From contig JAQFVV010000012.1 in assembly GCA_028023455.1 (NCBI GenBank), positions 13,592,364 through 13,656,363 of the forward strand: a stretch of 64,000 nucleotides of DNA. Reading direction: 5' to 3'. Positions 33,401 to 46,204 of this stretch are shown here, one piece after another. Position 1 is the stretch's first letter, and each line of letters opens with the position of its first letter. The translations under genes were made by a program, and so were the position numbers. Under the pieces are notes generated by a model. It saw only the letters and a list, made by a program, of their open reading frames with translations. It was not told where the DNA came from and did no database searches. This stretch comes from Epiperipatus broadwayi. Its lineage: Eukaryota > Onychophora > Udeonychophora > Euonychophora > Peripatidae.

Positions 33401-33848
33401 TTTTAGCTGAGCATAATCATTTTATCTGAGCTAGTCTTATTTTGCTTATCATTATATTTCCAGTTAGTGAGGGTACAATATATATGTAACTATGTCAAAC
33501 TAGTCTTCACACATGCACTATAGAATTGATACACTCCCTATTAATAAATGTTTTAAAAGTATAGGTGTCCCACTATAAGCCTGATTTTAAATTGGAAAAC
33601 TACTAGCAAAAGTTAAGATTAATGAGAAGGGTGTGTTAATTCTATAGCACATATGTAAAGACTAGCTTTCTTCCATAATATTACATATATCTATAAAAGT
33701 ATGTATGTGTGTATATTCATATATATTATACCCTAATTGTAGCATTACAACACATAAATAATGTATATTGTTTTTAACATACTAATGTATATATAAACAT
33801 AATATAAATCTATTTCAAGAAATTAAACAAGCTCGAATATATTACTAA
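33401..33848. other. AT-rich DNA, nothing recognised
   Basis: No supported feature. Confidence 0.5.
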
Positions 33849-33971
33849 GACAATTTACAAGCAAGATCATTTTTTATTTGACAAAATGGATTGACATTGA
33901 TATTATAAAAGATGGCCACTATTTACAGACTTATTTAAATGATTCTTTGAGGATCTTGCTTGTAAATTGTC
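33849..33971. mobile_element. 123-bp MITE with perfect 20-bp terminal inverted repeats
   Basis: GACAATTTACAAGCAAGATC at 33849-33868 is exactly complementary to GATCTTGCTTGTAAATTGTC at 33952-33971. The interior is unrelated AT-rich sequence. No convincing target duplication. Confidence 0.75.
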
Positions 33972-34185
33972 ATAATAAAATATTCTAATTTATTTGTTCC
34001 ATGAAATAAATCTATATTCCTAATGTTACACATTTGATAAGCCATAAAATTATTTATTTTAATTATTATAACCATTATATATATACATTATAATATATAT
34101 ATATATTGTTTTTCAAGAATTATATATATATATACAACATACTCAATGCTTTTAATCTAATTAACTTAAGTGCACATTCAATGGT

Positions 34186-34366
34186 TATCATATGTAAATC
34201 ACATCACTACAGTCAATACTTAAAATAAATCAATACAATATTGGCAATATGTTGTCAAGGAAATCCTCAGATTATTATCTAAATATTGCCTTGATAGCAG
34301 ATTGCTGATATTCTATTGGTTTATTTTAAGGAATGATTGTGATGATGTGATTTATAAATGCATACA
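34186..34366. repeat. Inverted repeat of about 180 bp
   Basis: GTAAATCACATCA near 34194 is mirrored by TGATGTGATTTA near 34343, AAAATAAATCAATA near 34222 by TATTGGTTTATTTTA near 34314, and TTGTCAAGG by CCTTGA around the centre. Imperfect, MITE-like. Confidence 0.6.
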
Positions 34367-34435
34367 TACAATCAAATTAAAAAATTTCATTAAATTTAAT
34401 GCATAAAGTCACTAAAATATATTTCTTATACATAC

Positions 34436-35607
34436 AATTTTTAATAGAACAGGCTCTGCAGAAGCTGATGAATCTCTATGATCAGAGGACCATGAGCTGT
34501 CATCATCAATATTGTCATCCACAAGAATATTGTTCTTCTTTTCTAATTGAAATTCTACTAGGGGAATTACTGGCTCTGTTACTTGTTTTGTGTAATTAAT
34601 AGTCTTATCATTATCAAATGAAGAACTGTTAAATCTAATATCAGAACTTTTTTCAAAATCTTTTTTGCTTTGAAGAGAAGAAAGGACACTTGGTTCATAA
34701 ACTAAAGACATTTTCCTTTCAAGTAATTTCACAGGGAGTTGTAATTGGGATTTTTCTTTCATCTCTGGATGATTACTAGCCTTTTGAATCTTTGGAGATA
34801 AAATAATTTCTTTGTGAGGTGATTCAATGCTTGAAGTTTCATGTCCTCCTTCTGAATCCCAGTCACTATCAGAATCAAAATTTATATGTGCTTTCTGAAC
34901 TTTCTGTAAAGATTTTTCATTAGTGGAAATTATTTTACTACTCTTAAATTCATCTTGTTTTTTATTTTCATACAGTTTCAGTTTATCATTTGAAAAAGAA
35001 CTATGCTTTTTCAATTCTTCCTCAACTATGGAACTTCTATGTGATTGTATGACTAAACTATTTTGATCAGATTGTTTTTCAACAGATGAATTTTTAGGAG
35101 AATCTTTAAAAAATTCATTTTTAGTCATGGTCTCAAGACCTTTTTCAGAAGAAGCTTTAAGAGAAACTTTAAATGAGTCATTTTCAATGTGACTGTTTTG
35201 CAATGCTTTATCTATTTCAGAATTTTGAGATAGTAATGAATTTCTTCCAGATGTATTTTTAGTTGACAAATTTAATTTATGTTTTAAAATAGGGCTATCT
35301 AAAGATGAAGATGATGAATCATTCGCAAAATCTTTTGAATGTCTTGTTGTTTTAACAGAAGAATGGTCAGATTCAATCAAATCTGAGCCAGAAGATTCAC
35401 CATCATTTACTGCTTTAAGGATAGGACTATTTAATTGATCACTAAACAAACGCTGGGGTTTAGGAGGAGGTTGAATTGGAGAAAAATTGCTCTTCTTTAA
35501 AATTTCATCCTTATTTTGTGTTTTTAATTTGAAAGAACTTTCACTTAAGTCTGGAGTGCTAATGTCTCGATCACTGGCATCACTTAAACCCAATTCCAAC
35601 ATCAAAG
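34436..35607 (-). CDS. Large exon of a serine-rich cellular protein (unidentified)
   Basis: A TATATATAG acceptor precedes 35607 and the exon ends AAAATT|GTATGTATAAG at 34436, a strong donor. The 1172 bp are two bases plus 390 open codons, and the two bases complete the codon left by the exon at 37722-37800. The product is rich in Ser, Lys, Asp and Asn and probably disordered. It has a proline patch PPPKP (residues 46-50), recurring SPIL or ILSP motifs (60-63, 104-107, 269-271), and two acidic tryptophan motifs, SDSDWDSEGG (245-254) and DDDSSWSSD (367-375). The W-D-S style loosely recalls ankyrin-repeat/coiled-coil proteins of the ANKRD26 group, but this is too weak to name. No transposon domain, and codon use unlike the flanking repeats. 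Confidence 0.85.
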
Positions 35608-37721
35608 CTATATATATAAAATAAAAAAAATATTCATTTAAAAAAATATATTTTAAAAGACCTATAGTAATGAGAATACAAAAAATATGTTAACATAATG
35701 CATTCATTAAAATAAATCATGGATTCAGTAATCATAGGATTAAAATATTCTTTCTCACCAATGAATGAAGGTTGAATTGTATTATAACCCTTTTTTATCA
35801 ACAGCACAACAATATTCATCTAACTAATCCCAATTAACATTTTGATCTTTAGCCTTTGACTAATATCCAATCAATATTGGATTGTTAGATGCACTATTTA
35901 TAAGATAGCTATCTCAAAAATTCTTTACAAGCTTGGAAAAAAACTCCTTGTATATCTAAATATAAATCCCATGACATAGATTTGATAATTTAAAAAACTA
36001 ATCATTAGACCACAAACTTTATTAGCACTTATAATGGTATCATAATTATATTCAAATATTAATCTGTATATAATTGTAAACACATGATAGCAAATTACTG
36101 AATGGTTAAAATAACACATTTATAAAATATCATATTTAGTAATAATTAAAAAAAGATAATGAAAAATAACAATTAATAAGTATGGAAGATCCAGATATTA
36201 ATCTATTATAAACTTAAATTTTATTAAAAGAAGCACATTAATTTCAAAGAATATCAAACTAAAACCTATATATAATCAAAATAATAACTACATTAAAAAT
36301 TAATCGACAGCAATTAAAATTGATGAAATATTTATTTTAGTTACAGAATTACATTATTATTTATTACATTCCTACTTATACAGTTTAAAGCATATACAAT
36401 CAAATCACAAAAGTTACAATTAAAGATCTATTTCCAGATCCTTCTCATTCAAAAAGAGAAATAATTATTAAACCACTAAGATGGTTTTTGATATTTTAGA
36501 CAAGTAATTGTAAATAAATTTGACTGATGGTCCATGTTATTCTCGTCAAAGCAAAAAACACAGGCAAATGACTCACTCTAATATGTCAGTGCAAGTCCAT
36601 TCATACATAACTATTATTAAGTTTTAAAAATGCAATAAAAAATTAAGTCTATATTCATACAAGGCTTGCTTTTCAGTTTGTTTTATTTATAGTATGCATA
36701 GTTTGGATTTATCACTAGACGTGATCACACAGCTTACAATTGTTATGTAAAAATTTTATTAAACTACAAAATAAATACTATTCTTCTTCAAACTTCAAAA
36801 ATAATTGAAAATAAATAAATTTGTAATATATCCTAATTAAACTGTAACCCAATTGTAAGCTAGGTCATTTGATCACTGTTAATATTAAAAAACAAATAAA
36901 CATTTGTTTAGTCAATTATTTGGAACCAATATATTGCTAGATGACATATTATTTTTAATATAAAGATTGGTTACAGTTTAATTAGGATATATTATGAATT
37001 GATTTATTTTTATTTATTTTTGAAGTTTGAAGAAAAATAGCACTGATTTTATAGTCTAATAAAATTTTTACATAACAATTGTAAGTGATGAGTACATGTC
37101 TAGTGATAAATCTAAACTATGCAAATTATAAATAAAACAAACTGAAAAGCAATAGCCTTGTATGAATATACTTCATTTATTATTACGTTTTTTAAAATTT
37201 AATAATTATTTATGAATGAACTTGCACTGAAATATAAAATCAGAGTGAGTCATTCGCTTGTGTTTTTTCATCTCTTCAAAGTTGTCGCTTTATTTTTATT
37301 ATTGTTTGTTTCTCATTATCATTTATTGTACCTTGATTGTGCCTAATGCTAATATGGTGATTTCTAGAATTCAAATATCCTTACTATAATGTTTCATTTA
37401 ATTATTTTTTTGATTAAGAGTGATAATTTGTATTAATTAAAGCATTTTAAAATAATAAATCATGGTATTTAAAAAATCTTTGGAGAAAAAAAAATTAATC
37501 AAAGATAACTATCAAGTGTTATTAAAAACTAACTGTGATAAAACACAGTTGCTGAAGCTTTAAACATAAAATTACAAATATAAAGCTGAAGTGTATATAT
37601 ACATTCTTTTCAAGTGTTATTATACAACTGTAATATTAGATTGTCTAGCCACTAGGCATAAAACATAAAACCGTTTTTAAAAATTAGTATAATATAAATG
37701 CACTTTTAGAAAAAAAATTAC
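35608..37721 (-). other. Intron between the two exons
   Basis: 2.1 kb intron with GT at its 5' end (37721-37720) and AG at its 3' end (35609-35608). Besides AT-rich DNA it contains the palindrome at 36541-37268. Short open frames at 35634-35819 and 35925-36119 are chance. Confidence 0.75.
36541..37268. repeat. Intronic palindrome with arms of about 310-360 bp
   Basis: Left arm about 36541-36905, right arm about 36955-37268. Mirrored pairs include CAGTTTGTTTTATTTATA near 36676 with TATAAATAAAACAAACTG near 37127, and TATCCTAATTAAACTGTAAC near 36829 with GTTACAGTTTAATTAGGATA near 36970. A fold-back element inside the host gene's intron. Confidence 0.8.
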
Positions 37722-37800
37722 CTTTTTGTTTATCCTTTTCTGATAACACTTTTTCATCACTTCTAGCTGGAGATAATATAGGTTCTTCTTTTTGATCATT
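37722..37800 (-). CDS. Small exon upstream of the serine-rich exon
   Basis: On the minus strand TTAATAG precedes 37800 and AAAAAG|GTAATT ends the exon at 37722. The 79 bp begin in phase 0 and leave one base, which joins the next exon (35607) without breaking the frame (CAA AAA G then CT TTG ATG). The peptide is NDQKEEPILSPARSDEKVLS followed by EKDKQK, sharing the ILSP motif and the charged, disordered character of the large exon. Upstream exons must lie to the right, but that DNA is filled with repeats and none could be identified. Confidence 0.8.
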
Positions 37801-38450
37801 CTATTAAAAAATACAATAAATATTTTTTTACTTATTTCAAAGTTTTATTTTTTCAAGAAAATATAAAACTTTTATTATATACATAAAAAAAAAAACTTTT
37901 TTTTTTTTTATAGATTACTTCACATTGTTAAAAGCATAACTGATTTAATAGGCAAAGTAGCCTAGCTACCTCACTGAATTGAATGATAGTGTGCTTAAAT
38001 GTGACATAAGATTTTTAAAAATATTGTTTCAATCCTTAAACAAATATTTTATTCAATCTTAAATTTTCTTTACTAACATAATACGACAAAAATAATAATA
38101 AAGTTTACTTTCTTTTTAAACTGAAAATAAAAGCAAACAATAGGGAATATCCCTCAGTGACTTTTATTTTTCTGTACCATCAATTTTTTTTTTTTTTTTT
38201 TTTACAAAAAAAGAACTTATTTTAAGACTTCCATATTTCTAAAATTTTTTATTTGTATATATGTAACAATTTGCAGATGAAAAAAGTTAAAGATAATTTT
38301 TTTTGTATATTTAAATGTTTTAAATTGAAATCGAATTTGCTGTATTCTAAATTACTTATATAAATAATTGTTTTCAGAATATATACAATATAATTTTTTA
38401 ATTAACTTAATAATAAATAAAATTTTAAAAAAAATTAATGATAGTTGAGT
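37801..38450. other. AT-rich intronic or intergenic DNA
   Basis: Long T and A runs (for example about 38188-38203), with nothing further supported. Confidence 0.5.
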
Positions 38451-40090
38451 GATTCTATTAAATAAAAGATTGATGATCATCACCATTTTCAATCCTTATA
38501 GATATACTGCAGAATGAAATCTTTCCAACTATAATCCAGTTACTTTGATCCATAGCTTTTCTTTTTCATATCACATCAGCAAACTTTCTTATTCTATTTA
38601 TTTTAGATGTGATATCTTTCAATATCTTCTACAATCTTTTGAGATCCAATTTGAAACTACTCATCTATTATTTTTTCTTCTAGCAATATGGCTAGCCTAG
38701 CTCTATTTCATTCCCTTAATCTTCCAATGATGTCAGTGATATCTGTTTCTTCTCTCACCCATATACTTCACTTCAGATCTCTTCTTTACTCCAATATACA
38801 TCTTTCCATACTTCCTTAAGTGATCTGAAGCATCTGTATTGCTCTTTTATTAAACACTCAAGTCTCACATCCATATACAAGAACTGGTAAATACATTTAT
38901 TGAAAACATTTCTTTTCAAATACATAGTCTTTTCCTTTTAATATTATTTTTAACAGAAGATATGATTCACATATACTTCTGATTAATTTCATCCACTGTG
39001 CATTCATCTATATTAAAAATATGACCAAGATATTTGTAGTTAACTTCTTTTAATTCACAATTATCAAGCTTTTGTGTTTTTCTTCTGAGAAAATCCACTA
39101 AACATTATTTTAGTCTCTGGCATTTTTCTTTACTTTTACTTTTTTTACTTTTATCTTATAAGTTTTGCAATATTTCCTGAAGTTGAAAAGCATTATTTTC
39201 AAAAAAACAATAATATCATCTGCAAAATCTAAATGACTTAAATAAGATCCATATATTTTCATTTTGTTTGACTTCTTAAATTAAATCATAAAATATTTTA
39301 ATAAAACTGAAATAAAAAGTTTTGAAGATATGAATTCACTCTGTTGTGCACTCTTATCAGTGTTAATCTTAGTGTCACCACATAATTTAATTACAGCTGC
39401 TGCATTTTAATAAATATTCTTCAGAATATAACAGTATCTTGAGTTTAAACTGTGGAAATGCTTATAGAATCAAATGTTTTTCATAAATATAAAATTCCAA
39501 TGCATAATGGCAATGCATATGCACTAATACTTTCTATAACTAAAGTTAACATTTGTATGTAATCCTCTGTGCTAAAACCATTTTTAAATCCAGCTAGTTT
39601 TTCTGGTTGATTAGAATCTGAAGTTCATTATAGACAAGTTATAATTATCTTGGTAAAGATTCTATAAAACTCATTAAAAAAATGAGAGATCTGTAATTTT
39701 TAATATTTTTTTTATCATCTTTCTATTAATAAACTTTTTTCCAATCAGTAGGTATATCTGTATCATTTGATTATTTTGCATATAATTTTGCCTACAAGTT
39801 TTCAATTTCTTCATCTGCTAATTTTAAAATGTCATTGATTCCATCATTTCTTCATAAATTTAATTGTATATCCTACTTTTTCAATTAAAATGGTTGGCAA
39901 TTCAGAAGATATAATTTTAGAGATTACTTTATTTCTCATTCTTTACTATAATATAATACTTTATAAAACTTTTTCATACATTTCATAATGTCATCTCTCT
40001 TTTTAATTATAGATTCATCTTTTCTTTCAATTGCTGAAACAACTTTCCAAGATCAAGTTATTCTCTTATACATTTATTCCTTTATATATA
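38450..40090 (-). pseudogene. Decayed RTE-like LINE reverse transcriptase (unit A)
   Basis: Minus-strand translation gives, across several frames, successive non-LTR RT landmarks: NYR and FTKII near 39650, GFKNGFSTEDYIQ near 39570, the FADDI active site (TTTGCAGATGATATT) near 39215, a YGCET-like segment near 38880, and a W-rich C-terminal tail near 38500-38650. This order is typical of animal endonuclease-RT LINEs (RTE-like). Many frameshifts and stops; no open frame remains. The endonuclease domain was not recognised. Confidence 0.65.
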
Positions 40091-40316
40091 TAACTTTCAC
40101 TGCTAATTCACAGATATATTTTCTTGCATCATTCATTCTTTATATATATATATATATTATTTTGCAGAATTACAAATATTCAATTCTTAATTGATTATTT
40201 TTAAATATTTTTATTTTCCTTCTTTTCTTAACATTATTCTATAATTATAATAATAGTCAAAGCACTTTTTCTAAACTGAAAATTTTTTTATATCATTTAA
40301 GCAATATAATTTCTAT

Positions 40317-41290
40317 AGTGCAATTTTCACAACACGACTTTCATGCAAGGCAGCAACTGGTTTCTATCTGCATGTAACAACTTGTGGAGGGGTGTAATCA
40401 TAAACATATGACCAAAGATGCATGATTCCCAAAATGCATATTTCTTACTGAACCAGCACTTATCAGTTGGCCCAGATCACATTCTCTTACAAATATCTTT
40501 ATCATTGTTCAGTATATATGGATAGCCAATTACTATAATATAACTGATAAGTGTCAAACTTCCACCTCACAACTTTGACACAAACCACTTGATGAAAGTA
40601 TATTAATAATTTTTATTAGTCATTCATTAGAATAAAAATTATCCGCATAATGAATATTTCTGTTGTGCAATTTTCACTACACCACTCTCACATAAGACAG
40701 GGACACTTTTAACACCTTGTGAAAGAGTGTAATCATAAACATATGACCAAAGATATGTGAACAAAATATATGATCCCCAAGATGATGACAGTTAGTTCAG
40801 CACAAAATATGCAACTTGAGAATCATCTTTTTCATATGTTGTGGTCATATGTTTATGATTTCATCCCTCCACAAGGTGTTAAAATTGGATAGAAACCAAT
40901 TTCTACCTTGCATGAGAAAGGTATAGTAAAAATTACACTACAAAATAAGGGAATCTCTAGTCTAATGAATGATTAATAAAAATTATTAATATATTTCCAT
41001 GGAGTGGATGTATCAAAGTTATGAGGGCATTAAGTTTGACACTTATTAATTAAACTTTAGTAATTAGCTATCCATATATATTGAGCAGATAAAGATATGT
41101 GTAAAAGATTGGGATCTAGGCCAACTACTAAGTGCTGTTTTACCACAAAATGTGCACTTTGGAAATCCTCCAACTTTTTCATAAGTCTTTGGTCATATAT
41201 TTATGATTACACCTCTCTAAATGACATTAAAAGCAGATAGAAACCAGTCCCTATCTTGCGTGAGAGTGGTGCAGTGAAAAGTACAGAAAT
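40317..41290. repeat. Fold-back repeat with modular inverted arms (unit A)
   Basis: The module GTAATCATAAACATATGACC appears at 40396 and 40730 and inverted (GGTCATATGTTTATGATT) at 40843 and, diverged, near 41190. TGGTTTCTATCTGC near 40360 is mirrored by GCAGATAGAAACCAG near 41233. Similar in design to the palindrome at 10.9-12.1 kb, but unrelated in sequence. Confidence 0.75.
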
Positions 41291-42325
41291 ATTATTCATT
41301 AAATGGATGAATTTAATGACTAATAAAAATTAATATCATTTAAAACAATGTCCAAATACCAATTAAATAATTTAATAATAATTTCTATGGAAAAGCTTAT
41401 CTCTAAAACAACAACTTATAAAGAACCATTTGCTGTAAACAAAGTGCAAAAAAAATGATTTATTACATTAATTCTTTTTTATTCTCCCTGAGTTTTATAT
41501 TATATTTTAATGTTTTGTTTTATTTTTACGCATTTTTTGTTTTATAATTTTTTATTTTTTGTAGAAGTTTTTTTAATAAAGATATTTCTTTTATTTAATA
41601 TACATTTTTTCTATTATTATTCATTGCTTTCTTCAGTGCACTATTCTAAATAAGTAGAAAAACAGCGTTTTATAATAATTAGTCTAATGCAAGATAAAAG
41701 CAGCTCCAATGACACTTTCTTAAAAAGAGTCAAAAAGAAGGCAGTATTCACCAGGCTTGCCTTATTGTCATATAATAAGGACTTGAGCCTTTTTCCATTC
41801 ATGTTTTACCCTCTAGTTAAAAATTGCTAGAAATTTGGAATATCTGCATATATAATTTATTATAAATAAATTAGTTTCACTCATAATTACTCCCCTAAAA
41901 TCACTCTAAAAAACTAATAAAAACATTGCTGTAACTAAAAAATATTACAAGACATGTGCATGTAAATTAGAGCATTAGAAAAAATTGATATAAGAATGCA
42001 AGAGAGCTACTCCTGCACAGGAATGAGATTAAATGTGTTGAAGTAATTTAAGGTTGTTAAGGCAGAAGCAGCAGCATTCTAAGGTCAGACAAAATGGTTC
42101 AGAACAAAATGTAAAACTTTAGAACTTTTTAGACCGTCTGAAGAAATTAATAGCTATTATTTTTTATTGTTATTATTTGTTACGTTGTGAAGTAAACTTA
42201 AATGTCCAAATGTTTTCTAGTTTGCCTGTCTTAAATAAATGTTAATAAACAATATTATGTAACTGTTCTTCATATGCCATGTAAATTATTCTTGCTGTCT
42301 GATGAGTCTTTAGAGACCTTCAGAG
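41291..42325. other. AT-rich DNA, probably includes a decayed LTR
   Basis: The final part (about 42180-42325) directly precedes a primer-binding-like TGGCGCAATTGACAGG and contains AATAAA, as expected of an LTR 3' end, but no LTR start was found. Confidence 0.4.
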
Positions 42326-42344
42326 TGGCGCAATTGACAGGATT

Positions 42345-42465
42345 TCAACCTGTCTGAAATAATCCCAATTGTCCAAACTTACAATCTTTAGATAACTTTC
42401 TCAACACAAGATCGTAATCCACATATTTTTCTTGTGGTAATTGTTTCTGGTTTCTCAACCCCATA
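42345..42465 (-). pseudogene. Inverted Gag fragment between two primer-site copies (unit A)
   Basis: 42385-42455 is the reverse complement of the relic's own gag at about 42828-42897 (AGAAAAATATGTGG-type segment and CTTTCTCAA/TTGAGAAAG). Its minus-strand reading NQKQLPQEKYVDYDL fits the Gag frame downstream. It lies between two TGGCGCAA primer-site-like sequences. Confidence 0.75.
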
Positions 42466-42580
42466 CATATTACTAAAGTGGCGCAAGTCAACTGGATACA
42501 CAGTCTGTGAAACAAAAGGGAAAAATTAGCAGACAACACAGGATAAATTCTACTGTAAACAATGGTAGTATTAAAATTCT

Positions 42581-43140
42581 ATGATTCTCGAATTTGATAT
42601 AAATAACATTGAGTCATGGAAGAGTTGCGCAGAACATGTACTGTACTACATGTTCATAAATAAAGTAGATGAACATCCTAAAATGTGTACACTCTTTTAC
42701 TTTGCAGGTCCAGACATTATTCAGGTTGCGAATAAATTAGCTGACCCTAAGTGTCCAGAGAAACTTCCATAAAGAAGTTATAAAAGTATTAAAAGGCTAT
42801 TTCGCTCCCGAGAATATCTAAGTGGGTAGCAAACCAGAAATAATTACCACAAGAAAAATATATAGATTAAGATCTTGCCTTGAGAAAGTTATCTGAAGAA
42901 TGTGAGTTCAGACCAGAAATAAATGACTCATTACTGGAACAATTTTTATATGGTATAACAGATGAAAGTTTTAGAAAAATATTGCTGAGTGATCCTAATT
43001 TAAATTATAAATTAGTGACAGACAAGCATGTCGCCCAAGAGACTACATTAAGTTATGCCTCTGAGTATGGATTGTCTCAACATTTAAAAAAATTTCCATC
43101 ACTAAAAAAAATTAAAAATAAATTTCCCGATTCCCAGTAG
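42581..43140 (+). pseudogene. Gag fragments of the Ty3/gypsy relic (unit A)
   Basis: Two frames: 42581-42772 (CTLFYFAGPDIIQVANKL, matching the CFAGQRVIEIANKL block of the Gag at 29 kb) and 42880-43140 (SLLEQFLYGITDESFRKIL, matching LLEQLLYGIIDDQFRQIL). Stop codons and shifts between 42772 and 42880 separate them. A degenerate zinc-knuckle stretch follows near 43160-43330. Confidence 0.8.
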
Positions 43141-43210
43141 AGAGAAAAAAAAGCAAATACGCTATTGCTGTGGGAAGTTTAGATATATAAAAATTAAATG
43201 AATAGAAATT

Positions 43211-43441
43211 GTGTCTAAAAAACATTTAGCAGCAGTCTGTCATTTTACAGATCATAGAACCATTAATAAGAAAAAAACGAATTACAAATATTGGGGAGAC
43301 ATGGGGCATAGGAAAACAAATATAAATACATTAAAAGATAGCAAAATGGATCACATATTATTAGGTATGGAAATCTGTAGTAAACAAGTAATGATGGAAG
43401 TTGACAGTGGAGCTGGATTGTCAATATTGCATAAAGAATGA
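43211..43441 (+). pseudogene. Protease fragment of the Ty3/gypsy relic (unit A)
   Basis: The frame ends MMEVDSGAGLSILHKE, the aspartic-protease active-site strand (DSGA), as in MEIDSGAGISLI of the 28 kb element. It stops directly after the active site. Confidence 0.75.
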
Positions 43442-43898
43442 ATTAAAAATTAGTGAAAACCATAAAAAGAAAATCATGTGACAAGATATTAATGAAAACA
43501 AAGTTGACATTCATGGAACAGTTGCAGACCTGTAAGGCTGAATTCGAGGCAAGGATTTCTTATAGTGCACATGGTAAATAAAGGATTTAGCTCACTGCTA
43601 GGAAAAAACTGGTTTGGACCTCTAAGTATACACATAAACAAACAGTCTGAATGGAATGAGATATCCAGGTTTATTTAAATCTGATCAGTTGAACTAAGAA
43701 CGAGACTAGCGAATGTTGAATTGATAAAAGATGCACAATTGATCATATGTAAGCCTCACAAAGTACTATATGCCTTGAGAAATACAACTGAAAAAAACAT
43801 CGGATGACTTAGTCTTTAAGGGAGTTTTAATGCTCACTGAAGATTCCACATGAGCCACACCAATAATTACAACTGTAAAGCAAGATGGAAGTTTGTGA

Positions 43899-44141
43899 TT
43901 GTGCAGAGATTATAGAAGTACTCTGATTAAATTCATAAACAAAAGGTCATATCCAGTTCCATGCATGCGTGAAGTATTCACAGTATTACAGAAGCCTAAC
44001 TATTTCATGAAAATAGATATAAGAGCTGCTTTTCATCAGATACCAGTAACAGAGAAAACAGCAGAACTGTTAACCTTAATCACTCATAAGTCTACCGGAT
44101 CATTACTTCCCTGCGGAATTCTGCTCCTAATCTTGCACTGA
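43899..44141 (+). pseudogene. Reverse transcriptase N-terminal fragment (unit A)
   Basis: CRDYRSTLIKFINKRSYPVP then FMKIDIRAAFHQIPV: the CxDYRxLN-type block and motif A (DIRAAFHQI, catalytic Asp kept) of Ty3/gypsy RT. The frame ends before the YxDD motif; a shift follows in the next conserved block. Confidence 0.8.
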
Positions 44142-44160
44142 GCATGAAGTGACCAAGATT

Positions 44161-45053
44161 GAACAGGGTAAGAAATGGATATCAATTTAACCGATTGTCT
44201 GTCCTACAATATATTGGTACTTCCAGCTAAAGTGATAGAAAGAGTGAATTGACAGGAGTCTGCCAATTAAAAACCCCTTTAGTTAATATCTTTCTCGAAT
44301 GCCTGAATGTTTAGGACTTATGGTAAGTACACATCTTTGAAAAGACTATTTATTAATAGCTTTTACGCGCCACTCCTAGAAAGAATAAAAATGAATTTTC
44401 CCCTCTCATAGAAGGATATGCAATACCATATGTACAGCGGAGCATAAGAATAAGATTTAACACTCTGGTAGAGCGATATCCCGTGTGGCTAGCTCAGTAC
44501 ACTCTACATCTAAGGTCTTCAATGGGTAAGTTAAATGGTTCTTATAGGTACGTGATTGATAAGCAAAGAGTACATTTTATCAAATAAATAATCATACGAA
44601 AATGAAACAAATTTAATATTATGATCAAGTATTTATTTAATCCCAGATACCCACCACCGTTTCATACTTATAATGATATAATAATAAAAATAAAAATAAA
44701 TTGCTAACACAAACCCGTATATATATTTGATGCATTGAAATAGATAAAATATAAATACAATTTTAAATGAATAAGAAAAATAATAAATCCCTAAAGCTAT
44801 TTACAATGTTTCATAATGAATGGAAGTGGTCTGAGTTTTTTACCCTATAGAAATGTTATACGTTGTATGCTTTGATATATATTTCTCATATAAAAGATTT
44901 TCGGTTATGCAGGCATACACTTCTACTCAGGACTTTAAAACCTTTTTTTATTGATAGCAAATATAATAATAATAAAAAACTATGCGTACATATATTTGCA
45001 CTATAAAATATTTCACTAATTTCGTATTTTACAACATGTCAATAAGGTTGTGT
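44161..45053. other. No gene; more diverged between units A and B
   Basis: Probably the remnant of the gypsy relic's 3' half. In unit B the same stretch has a 93-codon open frame (57614-57895) that is broken here, so it is not taken as a gene. Confidence 0.45.
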
Positions 45054-45070
45054 TAGCTCAGATACCATAT

Positions 45071-45889
<819 letters not shown>

Positions 45890-46121
45890 GTATTTTCCGA
45901 ATATTACAAATGCATGTGCGCATATATACACATGTATATTTACGTATGACAATTTGCAACTAGAAGAAAAACAAGCAGCAACAAAAAAAAAACCAATTGC
46001 AACCTTTGCTGAAAACACTAGAATTTGGGATAGAAAAATGAATTAAAAGATTTAAGTAAAAGCTGTATCATTATGCCTGTAATAACCGTAAATTCAATAT
46101 ATATATATATGCGAGAGACTA

Positions 46122-46139
46122 CTCTCTCTCTCTCTCTCT
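46122..46139 (+). repeat. Short CT tract in the second tandem block (unit A)
   Basis: Same flanks as the 250-bp tract, but with only about nine CT units, preceded by GAGAGACTA. Confidence 0.8.
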
Positions 46140-46204
46140 TTTTTTTAAATGATTAATAATAATAATAAAAATAATATATTTCTAATTATCAGAAATATCA
46201 GAAT

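Larger units (their letters stand above)
42326..44160 (+). mobile_element. Decayed Ty3/gypsy relic, plus strand (unit A)
   Basis: Fragments in order: primer-binding-like sites (42326-42341 and 42479-42495), Gag (42581-43140), zinc-knuckle region, protease DSGA (about 43400) and the start of RT (43899-44141). Gag and protease resemble the gag-protease element at 28-31 kb (shared KVASLLCFAGQ/KMCTLFYFAGP-like and LLEQLLYGI/LLEQFLYGI blocks), so this is an older family member. RNase H, integrase and a 3' LTR were not found. Confidence 0.8.

Noticed and set aside
42299-42325. Hammerhead-ribozyme-like core (CTGATGAG followed by a GTCT/AGAC stem) near an LTR end
   Set aside because: The required GAAA after stem II is absent (CTTC instead) and no stem III was found. 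PLE and Ty3 elements can carry hammerheads, but this one is incomplete.
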